The notes beneath the pieces are model-generated. The model was not told where the DNA came from, did not search any database, and saw nothing but the letters and a program-made list of their open reading frames with translations. The translations under genes were made by a program, and so were the position numbers. DNA of 64,000 nt from Xanthobacteraceae bacterium (lineage in GTDB: Bacteria > Pseudomonadota > Alphaproteobacteria > Rhizobiales > Xanthobacteraceae). Positions 50,581 through 60,919 of the stretch are shown piece by piece; the first letter of the stretch is position 1; the number at the start of each line of letters is the position of its first letter. The stretch covers positions 1 to 64,000 of the forward strand of contig SCUB01000017.1 of NCBI GenBank assembly GCA_004297465.1, written 5' to 3'.

Positions 50581-53000
50581 TCCGCGTCACTCCAGGTCAT
50601 CGGCGCGGCCTTGCCGTGCAGCGCGCGATAGACGCGCTCCGGCGTGAACGGCAGCTCGGTCATGCGCACGCCGGTGGCGTTGTAGATGGCGTTGGCGACC
50701 GCCGCGGCGACGCAGATCGCCGGCGCTTCGCCGACGCCCTTGGCGCCCTGCGGCCCCTCGCCGTCCATGCTCTCGATGAAGGAGATGTCCATCTCCGGAA
50801 TCTCCGGCGCCGTGACCAGCTTGTAGTCGCGGAAGTTGGGATTGCGGATGGTGCCGTTCTCCACCATCAGGTCTTCGGTCAGGGCATAGCCCTGACCCAT
50901 GACGATCCCGCCCTCGACCTGGCCCTCGATGCCCAAGCGGTTGAGCACTCGGCCGACGTCATGCGCCGCGCTGACCTTCACGATCTTGACGATGCCGGTC
51001 TTGGTGTCGACCTCGACCTCGATGACCTGCGAGGCCCACGCATAGGCCGCCGAAACGTCGCCCTTGAACTCGCGGTCCTGGTGGCGGCTCGGCGGTTCAT
51101 AGTAGAACGTCGTCATCACCAGCTCCGCCTTGTCGGAGAAGTGCAGCGAGCGGATCATCTTGCTGAGATCGACGAGTCGCTTGCCGCTGGCCTTGTCGAT
51201 GACGAAGCCGCCGCGCAGATCGAGCGCCTCGGCCGTGGTGTCGAACTTGGCCGCCGCCATGCCGAGGATCTTGCTCTTGGCCTTGCGCGCCGCGCCGATC
51301 GCCGAGTTGCCGGCGATGAAGGTGGTGCGCGAGGCATGCACGCCGACGTCCCACGGCGTGATGTCGGTGTCGTTATTGACGACGGTGACAGCCGACAGCG
51401 GCAGGCCGAGTTCCTCGCACACCAGCTGCGACAGCACGGTTTCCGAGCCCTGGCCGATCTCGGAGGCGCCGGTGATCAGCGTGACATGGGCGAAATCGTC
51501 GATCTTGAGGATCGTTCCGCAGCCGTCCGACTGATAGATCTTGGCGCCGCCGCCGACGTGGAGCATCGAGGCCATACCGACGCCGCGCTTGATCGGATTA
51601 GGATCGTTCCACTTCGTGGCGTTGTCGCGGTGCTTGCGCTCGTAGTCGCCGTGCTCGGCCGCCGTGGTCAGGCAGTCCTTGAAGCCGCAGGACTTGAAAT
51701 TCATGCCCTGCGGCGTGACCTCGCCGGGCTCCTGCGCGTTCTTGAGCCGGAACGCCAGCGGATCCATGCCGACCGCCTCGGCCATGCGGTCCATGTGCGC
51801 CTCGACCGCGAAGGTGGCCTGCAAATTGCCGTAGCCGCGGAACGATCCGGCATAGGGATTGTTGGTGTACACCGCCTTGGTGTGATAGCTGCAATGCGGC
51901 ACGCGGTAGAGCGAGGAGATGGTCTGCATCATCACGAACGGCGTGGTCGCGCCCCACGAGGTGTAGGCGCCGTTGTCGTGGATGGTGTCGACCTCGCGGA
52001 AGGTAAGCGTGCCGTCCTTCTTGCAGCCCGAGCGCAACCGCAGCAGCACCGGCTGGCGCGTTGGAGAAGCGACGAACTCCTCCTCGCGGCTGAACACCAG
52101 CTTGACCGGCCGCTTGGTGATCCTGGCGAGATAGATGGCGATCGGCTCGAACGGATAGATGTCGAGCTTCGATCCGAACCCGCCGCCGATCGGCGGCTGG
52201 ATGATGCGAATACGGCCGGGATCGATGCCGAGCAGGTCGGCGAATTCGCGCCGGTGCAGGAACGGCACCTGCGTGTTCGAGTACAACAGCAGGTTGCCGC
52301 TCGAGTCGAACTCGGCGATGACGCCCGACACGCCCATGCAGCAGTGGGTGACGTAGTGCAGCGAGAAGCAATCCTCGACGATGATGTCGGACTCCGCCTT
52401 GCCCTGGGCCATGTCGCCCTGGGCGTAGTCGAAGGTCATCGCGATATTGTCTTTCTTGCCGGTATAGGCGATCGGCATGCCCTGCTTGAGGTGATCGTGG
52501 GTGCCATCGGCGCCATGGGGCTCGGGATGGATGAGCGGCGCGTTGGCTTTGAGCGAGTCGCGCGGATCGCTCAGGATCGGCAGATCCTCGTACTCGACCT
52601 CGATCAGCTTGAGCGCCTCCTCCGCGATCTCGACGCTGTCGGCGGCCACCGCGGCGATCTCGTCGCGCAGGCTGCGCACGCGATCGGTCTTGAGCGGCAG
52701 GTGGTCCTTGGCGACGCCGATCGGATGCTGGTTCGGCACGTCGGCGGCGGTGATCACCGCATGAACGCCGGGCAGCGCCTTCGCCTTGCTGGTGTCGATC
52801 TTCTTGATGCGGGCGTGCACGCGCGCCGAGCGCAGGATCTTGGCATGCAACTGCCCGGGCAGGTTGATGTCGTGGATATAGCGGGTCTTGCCGCTCGCCT
52901 TCATCGGCGCATCCATCTTGGGAATGCGCTTGCCGATCAGCGTTCCGCCATCCGCCGCGGTTTTGGCCTCGGTGTCCTTGACAGCTTCTTTGACAGCCAT
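50577..53000 (-). CDS. Molybdenum hydroxylase, large (Mo-cofactor) subunit
   Basis: An 807-residue xanthine-dehydrogenase-family catalytic subunit. It has [20 protein letters not shown] at the N-terminus, the [19 protein letters not shown] Mo-cofactor loop, [20 protein letters not shown], the [19 protein letters not shown] segment and the catalytic Glu in [17 protein letters not shown] near residue 765. Sequence character is closest to 4-hydroxybenzoyl-CoA reductase / aldehyde-oxidase-type members, but the substrate is open. Start: ATG 53000 with AAGGAG upstream. FeS and FAD subunits precede it in the operon. Confidence 0.92.
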   Translation of the reverse strand: MAVKEAVKDTEAKTAADGGTLIGKRIPKMDAPMKASGKTRYIHDINLPGQLHAKILRSARVHARIKKIDTSKAKALPGVHAVITAADVPNQHPIGVAKDHLPLKTDRVRSLRDEIAAVAADSVEIAEEALKLIEVEYEDLPILSDPRDSLKANAPLIHPEPHGADGTHDHLKQGMPIAYTGKKDNIAMTFDYAQGDMAQGKAESDIIVEDCFSLHYVTHCCMGVSGVIAEFDSSGNLLLYSNTQVPFLHRREFADLLGIDPGRIRIIQPPIGGGFGSKLDIYPFEPIAIYLARITKRPVKLVFSREEEFVASPTRQPVLLRLRSGCKKDGTLTFREVDTIHDNGAYTSWGATTPFVMMQTISSLYRVPHCSYHTKAVYTNNPYAGSFRGYGNLQATFAVEAHMDRMAEAVGMDPLAFRLKNAQEPGEVTPQGMNFKSCGFKDCLTTAAEHGDYERKHRDNATKWNDPNPIKRGVGMASMLHVGGGAKIYQSDGCGTILKIDDFAHVTLITGASEIGQGSETVLSQLVCEELGLPLSAVTVVNNDTDITPWDVGVHASRTTFIAGNSAIGAARKAKSKILGMAAAKFDTTAEALDLRGGFVIDKASGKRLVDLSKMIRSLHFSDKAELVMTTFYYEPPSRHQDREFKGDVSAAYAWASQVIEVEVDTKTGIVKIVKVSAAHDVGRVLNRLGIEGQVEGGIVMGQGYALTEDLMVENGTIRNPNFRDYKLVTAPEIPEMDISFIESMDGEGPQGAKGVGEAPAICVAAAVANAIYNATGVRMTELPFTPERVYRALHGKAAPMTWSDAE

Positions 53001-53014
53001 GGCGTTTCTCCTTG

Positions 53015-53488
53015 TTACTTGGCGGCCGCGGCGACGCCGGCGATGGCATCGACGATCTTGCGATAGCCGGTGCACCGGCACAGATTGCCTTCGATGCCGC
53101 GCTGGATTTCCGCCTCACTCGCGTCGGGATTCTTCTCAAGCACATGATGGGCCTGCATGACGAAGCCGGGCGTGCAGAAGCCGCACTGCACCGCGCCATG
53201 CTCGACGAAGCTGTCGCGCAGTGCCTCGCCCTTGCGGTCCGCCGCCAGCCCCTCGATGGTCATCACGTCGCGGCCGTCGCAATCGGCCGCGAACATCAGG
53301 CACGAATTGAGCGTGATGCCATCGACGGAAATCGTGCAGGCGCCGCATTCGCCCTCGCCGCAGCCGTATTTGGTGCCGGTCAGACCCAGCACGTCGCGCA
53401 CCATGTCGAGCGCGCTCATGGTCGCGGAAACGCGTGTCTTGCGGTTGATGCCGTTCAGTTTGAAAGTGATGTCAACCATTGCGGACAT
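53015..53488 (-). CDS. Molybdenum hydroxylase, [2Fe-2S] subunit
   Basis: A 157-residue ferredoxin-like subunit with both [2Fe-2S] clusters: plant-type CGEGECGACTISVDG...NSCL (about residues 43-63) and the helical-domain set CGFCTPGF...NLCRCTGY. It relays electrons from the Mo centre to the FAD subunit. It overlaps the FAD gene by 17 bases upstream and is 15 bp before the Mo gene, so all three are translated together. Confidence 0.95.
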   Translation of the reverse strand: MSAMVDITFKLNGINRKTRVSATMSALDMVRDVLGLTGTKYGCGEGECGACTISVDGITLNSCLMFAADCDGRDVMTIEGLAADRKGEALRDSFVEHGAVQCGFCTPGFVMQAHHVLEKNPDASEAEIQRGIEGNLCRCTGYRKIVDAIAGVAAAAK

Positions 53489-54338
53489 TGTTCAGCATCC
53501 TTTCCAGCATGTTGCGGACCATCTCGCGCCGGTACCAGTCCGAGGCGCGCACGTCGCTGATCGGACGGGCATCCTGTCCCGCGGCGTCGCAGGCCGCGAC
53601 GATGGTTTCCTCATTGAGCGGTTTGCCTTCGAGCGCGGCCTCGACATGGGGCGCGCGGATCGGCGTCGGCGCCACCGCACCGAATGCGACGCGCACGTCG
53701 CGCAGCTTCCCGCCCTCGTACACCGCGCCGAATCCGATCGAGATCGTCGAGATGTCGAGCGCCGGGCGGGTGCCGAACTTGAAGAAGGCGCTGACGAAGC
53801 CCGGCGGCGGCATGTCGATTTCGACCGCGGCCACCAGTTCCGACGGCTCGCGGCGCACCTTGCCGGGACCGACGAAGAATTCGCGCAGCGGCACCACCCG
53901 CTGCGTCAGCGCGCCATTCGGCTTGGCGGCGAGCACGACGCGCGCGTTGAGCACCAGCAGCGGCACCAGCGTGTCGCCGGCCGGCGAGGCATTGCAGATA
54001 TTGCCGCCGATAGTGCCGGCGTTGCGGATCTGGTCGCTGGCAAAATGATCGCAGGCCTGCCACAGCGCGGCCAACCGCGACTTGACCAGGTCGCTGTCGT
54101 AGAGATCGGTGATCGTGGTGGTGGCGCCGATGCGCAGCACGCCGCCGGTTTCGGTGAGGCCGCGCAGTCCTTCGACGTTGCGGATGTTCATCAGCACCGG
54201 CTGGAACTTGAGCTTGCCGGCTTTCGATTGCGGCATCAGGTCGGTTCCGCCGGCCAGCACCGTGACATTGCCCTGGCGCAGCAGGTCGGCTGCTTCCTCA
54301 AGCGAACGCGGCGCCGCATAGTGTTGGATTGTTGACAT
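53472..54338 (-). CDS. Molybdenum hydroxylase, FAD subunit
   Basis: A 288-residue FAD-binding subunit (CoxM/XdhB-like). It has IQHYAAPRSLEEAADLL, the VLAGGTDLMP isoalloxazine loop, the IRNAGTIGGNICNASPAGDT pyrophosphate loop and a C-terminal domain (VRDVRVAFGAVAPTP-like, about 205-280). Start: ATG 54338; 22 upstream in-frame codons are not conserved. It lies 37 bp after hyuB and overlaps the FeS gene. Confidence 0.94.
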   Translation of the reverse strand: MSTIQHYAAPRSLEEAADLLRQGNVTVLAGGTDLMPQSKAGKLKFQPVLMNIRNVEGLRGLTETGGVLRIGATTTITDLYDSDLVKSRLAALWQACDHFASDQIRNAGTIGGNICNASPAGDTLVPLLVLNARVVLAAKPNGALTQRVVPLREFFVGPGKVRREPSELVAAVEIDMPPPGFVSAFFKFGTRPALDISTISIGFGAVYEGGKLRDVRVAFGAVAPTPIRAPHVEAALEGKPLNEETIVAACDAAGQDARPISDVRASDWYRREMVRNMLERMLNNVRNG

Positions 54339-54375
54339 CACTCGCTCCACTCTTTTCTTCCTGGGACCGGCCGCG

Positions 54376-56043
54376 TCACAGCCCGTAAACCTTGGCCGCG
54401 ACATCTTGCGAGATCAGCCCGTCCCGCACTTCTTCCCTGAGCCGTTCGCGATCGCGCAATCTGGGATCGCCGTATCCGCCGCCGCCGCCGGCCTGTTGAT
54501 GATAGATGGTGGCGCGCGGCACGCCGTTGATGAGATCCTTGTTGCGCGGCACCACGTTCTGTCCGTCCGGGTATTTCAGGCGGATGAAATTGAGCGTGCC
54601 CTCGCCGCCGCCGAACAGGCCGAACGCCGGCTCGAAGTCGCCGTCGCCAAAAGTGACGAACTGGGTGTTGTCGGAGCCGATCTCGAAGATCGTCTCGACG
54701 CCGAGGCCGCCGCGCCACTGGCCGGCTCCGGCGGAGTCGGCCAGGTATTCATGGCGGATCAGGCGATGCGGCGTCTGCTGCTCGAACATCTCGTAATCCT
54801 GGTCGAGCACGCCGCCGGAAGCGTCGATCATGCCGATGTGATCGTAGCCGTCGGTGCCCTGCATGGCGCCGGAGCCGCCCTTGAGGCCCATGAAGCCGAT
54901 ATCGACATAACGCTCGTTCTTCTTCGGATCGATGCCGGTGGTCAGCGAGCACAACAGGTTGTTCCAGCCCGCCGTCACGCGGTCGGGAATGACCGGCGCC
55001 AGCGCGCGCTGGATCGCCTCGGCGTTGGGCGGACACAGGTGATTGCCGAACGTCGTCGCCTTCGGATAGCTGGCGTTGAGGATGGTGCCCTCGGGGATGA
55101 CGATCTCGATCGGCGCCACCATGCCCTCGTTGTGCGGAATGTCCGGATTGACCATCTGCAGCAGCGTCAGAATGGTCGCCGAGGCGCTCGACGTGAAGGT
55201 GCCGTTGACGAAGCCGTTGGTCTGGGCGTCGGTCGCGGAGTAGTCGAACTTGATCTTCCTGTCCTCGACCGTGATGGTGACGCGGATCACGAACCTGGAG
55301 CCCTCGTGGCGGCCGTCGTAATAGACGTTGCCCTCGCCGGAATACACGCCGTTGGGGATCGCCGCGATCTCGGCTTCCATCATCTTGCGGGTGGCGTCGA
55401 ACAGCGCCTCCTTGTGGGCCTCAAAACTGGCGAGGCCGTACTTCTCAAGAAGCGACAGCACACGCCGCTCGCCCACCGTGCAGGCGCCGATCTCGGCCTT
55501 CATGTCGTGCTGGACGATGTCGAAGCGGATGTTGGCGAAGATCAGGTTCCAGACATCCTTGCGCAGCTTGCCCTTCTCGTAGACCTTGATCGGCGGGATG
55601 CGCAGCGCCTCCTGCCAGACCTCGACCGCGTTGGGGTTGTAGCCGCCCGCCACCGCGCCGCCGATATCAGCCTGATGGCCCTTAACCGCCGTCCACGCCA
55701 CCAGCTTGCCTTCGAAGAAGATCGGCTTGTAGACGGCGACATCGTTGTTCTGGTTGCCGAGCGAGAACACATCATTATGGAAGATGACGTCGCCAGGATG
55801 CAGGTCGTCGCCGAAGTACTCGCGGATATATTTGCACACGGGGGCCAGCGAAAACGCCAGGATCGGCAGGTTCTCGGTCTGCTCCAGCATGCGCCCGTCG
55901 GCATCATAGAGGCCGGTCACGTAGTCCTTGGCCTCGCACAGGATCGGCGAGCGCGTCGTCTGCTGCATCGAGATCGACATCTCGTCGGTGATCGAGCGGA
56001 AGGTGCGCGCGTAGACGGAAAGCAGAATGGGATCGATCTTCAT
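54376..56043 (-). CDS. hyuB: Hydantoinase B / carboxylase-type large subunit
   Basis: A 555-residue HyuB-family protein (N-methylhydantoinase B, acetone/acetophenone carboxylase relatives). It has IHNDVFSLGNQNNDVAVYKP-like metal region (HNDVF, about residue 90), KGHQADIGGAVAGGYNPNA, the PKATTFGNHLCPPNAEAIQR segment and QQAGGGGGYGDPRLRD at the end. With HyuA it hydrolyses a cyclic amide or carboxylates a ketone using ATP. The ATG overlaps hyuA by four bases. Whether this is a hydantoinase, an oxoprolinase or a carboxylase cannot be decided from sequence. Confidence 0.88.
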   Translation of the reverse strand: MKIDPILLSVYARTFRSITDEMSISMQQTTRSPILCEAKDYVTGLYDADGRMLEQTENLPILAFSLAPVCKYIREYFGDDLHPGDVIFHNDVFSLGNQNNDVAVYKPIFFEGKLVAWTAVKGHQADIGGAVAGGYNPNAVEVWQEALRIPPIKVYEKGKLRKDVWNLIFANIRFDIVQHDMKAEIGACTVGERRVLSLLEKYGLASFEAHKEALFDATRKMMEAEIAAIPNGVYSGEGNVYYDGRHEGSRFVIRVTITVEDRKIKFDYSATDAQTNGFVNGTFTSSASATILTLLQMVNPDIPHNEGMVAPIEIVIPEGTILNASYPKATTFGNHLCPPNAEAIQRALAPVIPDRVTAGWNNLLCSLTTGIDPKKNERYVDIGFMGLKGGSGAMQGTDGYDHIGMIDASGGVLDQDYEMFEQQTPHRLIRHEYLADSAGAGQWRGGLGVETIFEIGSDNTQFVTFGDGDFEPAFGLFGGGEGTLNFIRLKYPDGQNVVPRNKDLINGVPRATIYHQQAGGGGGYGDPRLRDRERLREEVRDGLISQDVAAKVYGL

Positions 56044-58181
56044 GCCGGCACCTTTTCAATTGCGGATTCAAGGCAGCCGCGCACCAGATCCTCGCGGTCC
56101 TTGCGGTAGAGAATGAGTGAGCGGTGGCGATCGACCACGCAGTCGAAGTTGGCGGACACGAACACCGCGGTGGTGACCGATTCGATCATCGCCGGCCCGG
56201 TGATGCGGTTGCCGCTGCGCAACTTGTGACCGTCGTAGATTGGCGTATCGGCGAACGTCGATGTCTCCGGGATGTAGACCGGGCGCCGGCCCTTGAGCGC
56301 ATGGGACGGATCACTGCCGCCCGCCGGTTCGGCCGCGTAATGCGGCTTGTCGGTGATGCCGATGGCCTGAAGGCGCACGTTGATCAACTCGACAGGTGAC
56401 CCCTCGGTTTCGAGCGAATAGCCATACAGGCGGCGATGCTCGTCATGGAAGCCGCGCGCGATGCCGGCGATGTCGCGCGCCTCGAGCGCCGCCCACGGCA
56501 CCGCGAACGACACCTCGTGGTATTGCTTGGTGTAGCGGCAATCGAAGCGAACGACGAAGCTGCGCTGGTCGGACGGCACCCGCTCCTCCTCCAGCATGGC
56601 GTCGCCGGCGCGGCGCATGTCGGCGAGCGTTGTCGCGAGGCGATCCCAGTCGATGGTGTCGAGCCGCGACACGAAGGTGCGCACGAAATCGTGCTTGAGG
56701 TCGGACAGCAGCATGCCGAAGGCGCACAGCACCGACGACGACGACGGCACGATCTGGAGCGGGATGTCGAGCTCACTGCAGATGGTGCAGGAATGAATCG
56801 GCCCGGCGCCGCCGGCGGCGATGAACGGGAACTCGCGCGGATCGAAGCCGCGCTTCACGGTGACCTCGCGCACGCCCTGCGCCATGTTGTTGCAGGCGAT
56901 ACGGAACATGCCGGCCGCCGCCTGTTCGATCGAGAGCCCCATCGGCTTGGCGATGGCGGTCTCGATGGCGCGGCGCGCCGCGTCCGGGTCGAGCTTCATC
57001 TTGCCGCCGGCGAAATAGCCGGCGTCGAGATAGCCGAGCACCAGATTGGCGTCGGTCGTGGTCGGCAGCGTGCCGCCCTTGCCGTAGCAGGCCGGTCCAG
57101 GGGCGGCGCCCGCGCTCTGCGGCCCCATGCGCAACAGCCCGCCCTCGTCGAGCCAACCGATCGAGCCGCCGCCGGCGCCGATGGTGTGGATGTCGAGCAT
57201 CGGCAGCGCGATCTTGTGACGCGCGATCTCGCCATCGTTAACCGTCGAGGGCGCGCCCAGCACCACGGAGGCCTCGAAGCTGGTGCCGCCCATGTCGGTG
57301 ATGATGCAGCGGTCGGTGTCGAGCGAGCGCGCATAGAACAGCCCCGCCGCCGGGCCGCCCGCGGGTCCCGACAGCAGCGTCAGCGCCGCCTTCTCGCGCG
57401 CCAGCTGCGGCGAGATCACGCCGCCGTTCGACTGCACGATGAGCAGCAGGCCGTCGAAGCTGGCGCCCTTGAGCCGCGTCACCAGCTGATCGAGATAATG
57501 GTTGAGCTTGGGACCGACATAGGAATTGAGCGCCGTGGTGCTGACACGCTCGTAGAAGCGGATCGAGGGCAACAGGTCGGTCGAAACCGTGAGATAGGCG
57601 TCCGGCATCTCGGCCCGCACCAGTTCGGCCGCCGCCTGCTCGTGCTCGTGGTTGGCGAAGGCGTTCATGAAGCAGATCGACACCGCCTCGACCTTCTCGG
57701 CCTTGAACAGCGCGATGGCTTTCCTGATGTCGTCCAGCGACAGCGGCTCGGTCTCGCCGCCGTCGCGGTCGATGCGGCCCGCGACGCTGGCGCGCAAGTA
57801 GCGCGGCACCAGCGGCTTCACGTTGGTGTAGCGGTTGTCGTACTGACGCTCGCGGATGCCGCGCCGCATCTCCAGCGCGTCGCGCACACCATTGGTGGTG
57901 ATCAGCGCCGAACGCGCGCCGGTGCTGGTCAGCGTCGCGTTGGTGGTCACGGTGGTGCCGTGCACGATGGTGTCGATGCGCTTGATGAAGGTGGCGAGAT
58001 CGCCGCCCGGTTCAAGCTGCGCGGCCAACTCGGTCAGGCCTGTCAGCACCGCGATCGACGGATCGGCCGGCGTCGACAGCACCTTGTGGATCAGCGCCTC
58101 GGCGCCGTGACCGGCGACGATGAAGTCGGTGAACGTGCCGCCGACGTCGATGCCGATCTTGAGTTTTTGGGCGGTTCCCAT
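56040..58181 (-). CDS. hyuA: Hydantoinase A / carboxylase-type ATPase subunit
   Basis: A 713-residue HyuA-family ATPase subunit: KIGIDVGGTFTDFIVAGHG at the N-terminus (ATP fold), VHGTTVTTNATL, then ALNSYVGPKLNHYLDQLV, TDMGGTSFEASVVLG (second ATP motif), GAGGGSIGWLDEGGLLRMGP and AAGGAGPIHSC. The length fits N-methylhydantoinase A and acetone carboxylase beta. It overlaps hyuB by four bases and follows the acyl-CoA ligase gene with a nine-base gap. Confidence 0.9.
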   Translation of the reverse strand: MGTAQKLKIGIDVGGTFTDFIVAGHGAEALIHKVLSTPADPSIAVLTGLTELAAQLEPGGDLATFIKRIDTIVHGTTVTTNATLTSTGARSALITTNGVRDALEMRRGIRERQYDNRYTNVKPLVPRYLRASVAGRIDRDGGETEPLSLDDIRKAIALFKAEKVEAVSICFMNAFANHEHEQAAAELVRAEMPDAYLTVSTDLLPSIRFYERVSTTALNSYVGPKLNHYLDQLVTRLKGASFDGLLLIVQSNGGVISPQLAREKAALTLLSGPAGGPAAGLFYARSLDTDRCIITDMGGTSFEASVVLGAPSTVNDGEIARHKIALPMLDIHTIGAGGGSIGWLDEGGLLRMGPQSAGAAPGPACYGKGGTLPTTTDANLVLGYLDAGYFAGGKMKLDPDAARRAIETAIAKPMGLSIEQAAAGMFRIACNNMAQGVREVTVKRGFDPREFPFIAAGGAGPIHSCTICSELDIPLQIVPSSSSVLCAFGMLLSDLKHDFVRTFVSRLDTIDWDRLATTLADMRRAGDAMLEEERVPSDQRSFVVRFDCRYTKQYHEVSFAVPWAALEARDIAGIARGFHDEHRRLYGYSLETEGSPVELINVRLQAIGITDKPHYAAEPAGGSDPSHALKGRRPVYIPETSTFADTPIYDGHKLRSGNRITGPAMIESVTTAVFVSANFDCVVDRHRSLILYRKDREDLVRGCLESAIEKVPA

Positions 58182-58190
58182 CTTGTTCTC

Positions 58191-59705
58191 CTATTCCACG
58201 TCCGCCGAGACAACCGCCGCGCGGAGTTTGTCCTTCATGACCTTGCCTAGCGCCGTGCGCGGCAGCGCTTCCATGAAGCGCACCTCGCGCGGACGCTTGT
58301 AGCGGGCGATCCGCCCGTCGAGCAGCGCCAGCACCTGTTGTTCATTCATGCACACGCCGGGGCACAGCACGACCACCGCGATCACCGCCTCGCCCCAGCG
58401 CGGGTCGGCGCGGCCGACCACGGAGGCATCGGCGATATCCGGGCACTCCATCAGCACGTTCTCGATTTCGGCGGGATAGATGTTCTCGCCGCCGGAAATG
58501 ATCATCTCGGTCTTGCGCGCGACGACATGAAGGTAGCCCTCGGCGTCGAGATGGCCGACATCGCCGGAATGATACCAGCCATCGCGCAGCGCCTCGGCGC
58601 TCGCCTTGGGCAAATTCCAGTAGCCGCGCATGACATTGGGACCGCGCACCAGAATCTCGCCGTCGACGCCGGCGGCAACGTCGGCGCCGCCAAAATCGAC
58701 GATACGGATGTCGCAATGCAGCGCCGGCAGGCCCGCCGCGCCGGCCGTCCGTTCGGAATCGTCGACGCGCTGATAGGCGGCGATCGGGCAGGTCTCGGTC
58801 GAACCATAGATCTGGATGATGCGCAGGCCGCGGGCGTGAATGCGGTGCACGAAGGCGGCCGGCACGATGGTCGATCCGGTGGTGATGACGCGCAGGCTGG
58901 AGAGGTCCGCCGTCTCCCAGCGCGGGTGCTCCATCATGGCGGAAAGCTGAGCCGGCACCAGCACGGCGAGCGTGATGCGCTCGCGCTCGATGGCCTCGAT
59001 GGCGGCGCCGGCATCGAATTTGGCGTGCAGCACCACGGTGGCGCCCGCGTGCAGCGCCGGCGTGGTCAGGATGTTGAGGCCGCCGACATGGAACATCGGC
59101 AGCGTGGTCAGGATGCGGTCGGCGCTGGTGAGGTCGTGCATGTGGGTGCTGTTGACGGCATTCCAGAACAGCGCCCCTTGCGTCAGCACCACGCCCTTGG
59201 GCACGCCGGTCGAGCCCGAGGTGTAGCAGAGAACGAGCGGAGCGTCGGTCGCGGCCGCTTCGGCCCCAAGGCCGGGCGCGGTGGCGAGCGCCGTCCACGC
59301 CTGCCAGTCCGACGGCGCCTGGCCGGCCGCGATCCAGGCCATCCCGGGCATCGACGCACGCAACTCCCGCGCATGCTCGAAGAAGGCCGGTTCGACAATC
59401 ACCGCGCGCGGCGCGCTGTCGCGCAGGATGCGCGCATGCTCCGGCGCGGCGAGCCGCCAGTTGAGCGGCGTCAGGATCGCCTGCAGCCGCGCGCAGGCAA
59501 ACAGCAGCACCAGCAGCAGCGGGCTGTTGAAGCCGAGATAGCCGACGACGTCGCCGGGTCTGATACCGAGTGCGCGCAAGCGCCCCGCCGCCGTCTCGAC
59601 CTCGTCGGCCAGCGCACCATAGGTCAGCACTTCATTCTCGAACCGGATCGCGGGGCGATCAGGCGAGAAGGCGGCATGCCGCTTGATCCAACGCGCGAGA
59701 TCCAT
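58191..59705 (-). CDS. Acyl-CoA synthetase (AMP-forming), second copy
   Basis: A 504-residue ANL ligase: CYTSGSTGVPKGVVLTQ (A3), IYGSTETCPIAAYQ (A5), GWYHSGDVGHLDAEGYLHVV (A8 region), and the C-terminal lysine in RTALGKVMKDKLR. It differs clearly from the ligase at 40740 and resembles medium-chain or aromatic-acid ligases. The ATG at 59705 (MDLARWIKRHAAF) is five bases after the thiolase stop; the long open frame upstream is antisense-like and not used. It lies second from the head of the catabolic operon, so it probably activates the imported acid. Confidence 0.9.
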   Translation of the reverse strand: MDLARWIKRHAAFSPDRPAIRFENEVLTYGALADEVETAAGRLRALGIRPGDVVGYLGFNSPLLLVLLFACARLQAILTPLNWRLAAPEHARILRDSAPRAVIVEPAFFEHARELRASMPGMAWIAAGQAPSDWQAWTALATAPGLGAEAAATDAPLVLCYTSGSTGVPKGVVLTQGALFWNAVNSTHMHDLTSADRILTTLPMFHVGGLNILTTPALHAGATVVLHAKFDAGAAIEAIERERITLAVLVPAQLSAMMEHPRWETADLSSLRVITTGSTIVPAAFVHRIHARGLRIIQIYGSTETCPIAAYQRVDDSERTAGAAGLPALHCDIRIVDFGGADVAAGVDGEILVRGPNVMRGYWNLPKASAEALRDGWYHSGDVGHLDAEGYLHVVARKTEMIISGGENIYPAEIENVLMECPDIADASVVGRADPRWGEAVIAVVVLCPGVCMNEQQVLALLDGRIARYKRPREVRFMEALPRTALGKVMKDKLRAAVVSADVE

Positions 59706-59710
59706 GACGC

Positions 59711-60919
59711 TTACCTGACTTGATCGACCCGGATCACCACGGCCATGGCCGAATCGCCAGCCGCGCATCCCGTGAACAGACCCCAGCCGCCGCCACGCAA
59801 CACCAGTTCCTCGATCAACTCGATGACGCCGCGCGTTCCCATCGGCGCCTGCGGATGGCCCCACACCAGCGAGCAGCCGAAATTATTCGCGCGTTCGAGC
59901 GGAATGCCGGTCTCACGCGCGAAAAAGACATCGTTTACCGCGAACGGATTGTGGGTCTTGATCGCGTCCATGCGCTCGATGCCGACGCCGGCCGCGGCCA
60001 GCGCCTGGCGCGCCGCCGGCAAGGGCGCTTCCGGCATGTAGGCGAGCGGCATGCGCGAGCTGCCGAAGCCATGCAGCGTGATGCGGATGGACGGATCGCG
60101 GCTCAGCTCCCGGGCGCGCTCGCCGGTGGCAAGGATGATCCCGGCATTGCCGTCGGCCGGGTGAGTCTGGCCGCCGAACGTCACGCTGCCGGCGGGCACC
60201 ACCGACTTGAGCTTGGCAAGCCCCTCGGCGGTCGAGAAATTGATGCCTTCGTCGGCGGTCAGTGTCGCGACGGTCTTGCGGAACGAGGGATCCGGCACCT
60301 CGAACGGCAGCGTCATGAAGCGCTTGAGGAACGCGCAACCATCCGCCAGCGCGTCGCGGTACTGCGCCTCGCGCATCAGCACCACGTCGTGCTGCTCGGC
60401 GGTGCCGATCTTGTGCTTGGTCGCGACATTCTCGGCGGTCTGGATCATGGCGTGGCGGCCGAGCGGATCATAGTTGAAGTTATCCATCACCCAGTCTTCG
60501 CCCGTTCCGGTGCCGCCCGGCCCGCGCGGATTGGGATAATAGAGATGCGGTCCGTTCGAGGTGCGGTCGCAGTTCACGATAAGAGAGGTCGCGCACAGGC
60601 CGGCTTCCACTTCCTGCGCGCCGGCCAGCAGCGTGCGCACGCCGGTGGCGCAGGCCTGCATCATCGTCGGGCCGGCGACATGACCGAGCCCGGCCATGCC
60701 CGCGAGCCACGGCATGCCGTAGAACGCGTGCTTCTGCGGCACGCTGATCCCCATCACACCATGCTCGATGACGCTGCCCGGAATGGCGCGCCGGGCCAGC
60801 TCGCGCTTGAGCGTGGCGGCGGCGAATTCGACCGCGTGCAGGTTGGCGAATGCTCCCTGCCAGCGCGCGAACGGCGTGCTCCAGTAAGCCCCGTAGGGAA
60901 TTTCAGCCTTGAACACCAT
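59711..60919 (-). CDS. Thiolase-family protein with variant active-site motifs
   Basis: A 402-residue thiolase-fold protein. The nucleophile Cys is in MMQACATGV (Cys90). The second motif reads KTHNPFAVND where biosynthetic thiolases have the GHEAFA box, then NNFGCSLVWGHPQAPMGTRG, and the last Cys motif reads FTGCAAGDSAMA rather than CGGGG. The nucleophile and His appear kept, so C-C cleavage with CoA is possible, but substrate or reaction may differ (some such proteins are thiolase-like lipid-transfer types). Its start overlaps gntR by 17 bases. Confidence 0.85.
   Translation of the reverse strand: MVFKAEIPYGAYWSTPFARWQGAFANLHAVEFAAATLKRELARRAIPGSVIEHGVMGISVPQKHAFYGMPWLAGMAGLGHVAGPTMMQACATGVRTLLAGAQEVEAGLCATSLIVNCDRTSNGPHLYYPNPRGPGGTGTGEDWVMDNFNYDPLGRHAMIQTAENVATKHKIGTAEQHDVVLMREAQYRDALADGCAFLKRFMTLPFEVPDPSFRKTVATLTADEGINFSTAEGLAKLKSVVPAGSVTFGGQTHPADGNAGIILATGERARELSRDPSIRITLHGFGSSRMPLAYMPEAPLPAARQALAAAGVGIERMDAIKTHNPFAVNDVFFARETGIPLERANNFGCSLVWGHPQAPMGTRGVIELIEELVLRGGGWGLFTGCAAGDSAMAVVIRVDQVR

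Noticed and set aside
50616-53066. Long plus-strand open frame, about 816 codons
   Set aside because: Antisense to the molybdenum hydroxylase subunit, whose motifs are clear.
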